Origin: JAZOTM01 sp045657625
Lineage (GTDB): Bacteria; Bacillota; Clostridia; Lachnospirales; Lachnospiraceae
NCBI GenBank assembly: GCA_045657625.1
Contig: JAZOTM010000025.1
Coordinates: 1 to 64,000 of the forward strand
Reading direction: 5' to 3'
Length of the DNA stretch: 64,000 bases
Positions 63,362 to 64,000 of this stretch are shown piece by piece (within the stretch, counting starts at the first letter, position 1; every line of letters starts with the position of its first letter). The position numbers were made by a program, and so were the translations under genes. The notes under the pieces were generated by a model that had not been told where the DNA came from, did not search any database, and was given only the letters and a program-made list of their open reading frames with translations.

Positions 63362-63799
63362 TTACATCTGATCTACTTTGTCTTTTAAGGAGATTAAAAA
63401 TCGTTCTGTCAGTTCAAGATATTTTTGCACATCTTCCGTTGACCACGAATCGAAAATAGCATTTTCGGCTTGAATAAGAAGGTAAGCGGTATTTTCGGTA
63501 ACTTGCTTTCCTTTCTCTGTAAGACATACCCTTTTAGATTTGCCATCGACAGCTTCAAGATAGATAATATCATCGATTTCAAGATTGCGGATAGCGGAAT
63601 TGACTGTCTGCTTACTAAGTCCCGAATACCGACAAATATCATTCAACAGAAAGCTCCCTCCAAAGCTGGAGATCGTGTACAGTATCTTTAATACGCTGTC
63701 TGAAACACCGAATTTTAGCGAGGCATCATGATAGATAGCATCAATTTCGCCGTGCAGATGATTATATCGCTTCATTTCCTTTGAGCTATTGCTTTTCAA
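63362..63799 (-). CDS. MarR-family transcription regulator
   Basis: This is a winged-helix regulator of about 145 residues. I place the start at TTG 63799 because AGAGGTAA lies 7 bases upstream; longer upstream ATGs lack a site. LNDICRYSGLSKQTVNSAIRNLEIDDIIYLEAVDGKSKRVCLTEKGK is the DNA-recognition helix and wing. It is upstream of the MATE gene in one unit, the usual arrangement for drug-responsive repression. Confidence 0.88.
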   Translation of the reverse strand: MKSNSSKEMKRYNHLHGEIDAIYHDASLKFGVSDSVLKILYTISSFGGSFLLNDICRYSGLSKQTVNSAIRNLEIDDIIYLEAVDGKSKRVCLTEKGKQVTENTAYLLIQAENAIFDSWSTEDVQKYLELTERFLISLKDKVDQM

Positions 63800-63904
63800 T
63801 ATGTTACCTCTGTTTGTATGAAATCGTACCATTAAATTATAGTACGAAATCGGATAAAAGTCAATGGGCTTTTTACAGAAATTACACTGTAAATGTAAAA
63901 TAAT

Positions 63905-64000
63905 ATGTATAAAATCAATTATGCTTACGGCAATACGCATTTTACGCTTGTCCTGCAGTATATGAAAGCCGAGTACCGTGACAATGAAAAGGAGTACCTT
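63905..64000 (+). CDS. Possible 5' end of an unknown gene, running off the edge
   Basis: From ATG 63905 a frame stays open to the window edge (32 codons: MYKINYAYGNTHFTLVLQYM and on). It is divergent from marR. No family is recognised, and no clear ribosome site precedes it, so it may be a remnant. Confidence 0.3.
   Translation, partial: MYKINYAYGNTHFTLVLQYMKAEYRDNEKEYL

Noticed and set aside
1..64000. tRNA, rRNA or CRISPR arrays
   Set aside because: No cloverleaf-like segment, rRNA signature or regularly spaced repeat with unique spacers was seen in reading both strands; this was by eye only.

Overview
The window looks like the replication end of a secondary replicon (chromid or megaplasmid) of a low-GC anaerobic Firmicute, most likely a butyrate-forming member of the Lachnospiraceae. 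The grounds are: plasmid-type replication genes at the left edge (parA, a ribbon-helix-helix partition protein, a Rep_3 initiator with an iteron array); the terminal butyrate genes ptb and buk; family-typical J-protein/Hsp70 and radical SAM genes; AT-rich DNA; and strong AGGAGG-type ribosome sites. No rRNA, tRNA or CRISPR array was seen. The species is not determinable from the sequence alone.

Layout. 0-5.6 kb: centromere-like repeats, parA, a partition protein with two fused RHH domains, iterons, repB, and a tyrosine-recombinase-like protein without its catalytic residues. 5.8-9.6 kb: an mgtE magnesium channel operon (mgtE, a DUF1846 gene, a cinA C-domain gene) behind a candidate leader-peptide attenuator. 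9.6-17.8 kb, minus strand: deoD, a Dabb protein, pepD, an OPT peptide transporter paired with a lone PqqD-like protein, and a ptb-buk-FNT channel operon with a Rex-like operator over its start. 17.8-19.1 kb: an RNA methyltransferase and a low-molecular-weight phosphatase.

19.1-27.2 kb is an accessory patch, more GC-rich in its middle part. It holds an AAA/DUF4143 ATPase, an integrase remnant, an HsdR fragment, a C-terminally truncated MocR-type regulator, intact pdxS-pdxT, a nitrilase-family hydrolase, an intact trans-sulfuration enzyme, and eroded larE and metE-like genes. Several remnants keep both ends but have lost their middles.

27.3-45.5 kb: a glycosyltransferase; a minus-strand cluster yqeY-hscC-J protein-radical SAM-rpiB; a probable DUF6033 gene, fliB, an HD protein, an NSS symporter, an MBL hydrolase, a phosphoglycerate-mutase-like protein, a DUF5131 protein, a YjeM-like permease and a polysaccharide deacetylase. 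45.5-56 kb: a GH2 glycosidase divergent from an AraC regulator, an ABC-F ATPase, and a dual-sensor hybrid histidine kinase coupled to a response regulator with tandem GGDEF-like domains. 56-64 kb: two flavodoxins, one next to a LysR gene and one in front of a radical SAM gene, more gene remnants, a carboxyl-methyltransferase-like protein, a cupin, and a MarR-MATE efflux pair.

The most promising unexplained structure is the mgtE leader: a short acidic open frame with a good ribosome site overlaps a long hairpin, and its sequence can pair with the 5' arm of the downstream terminator, giving two mutually exclusive folds.
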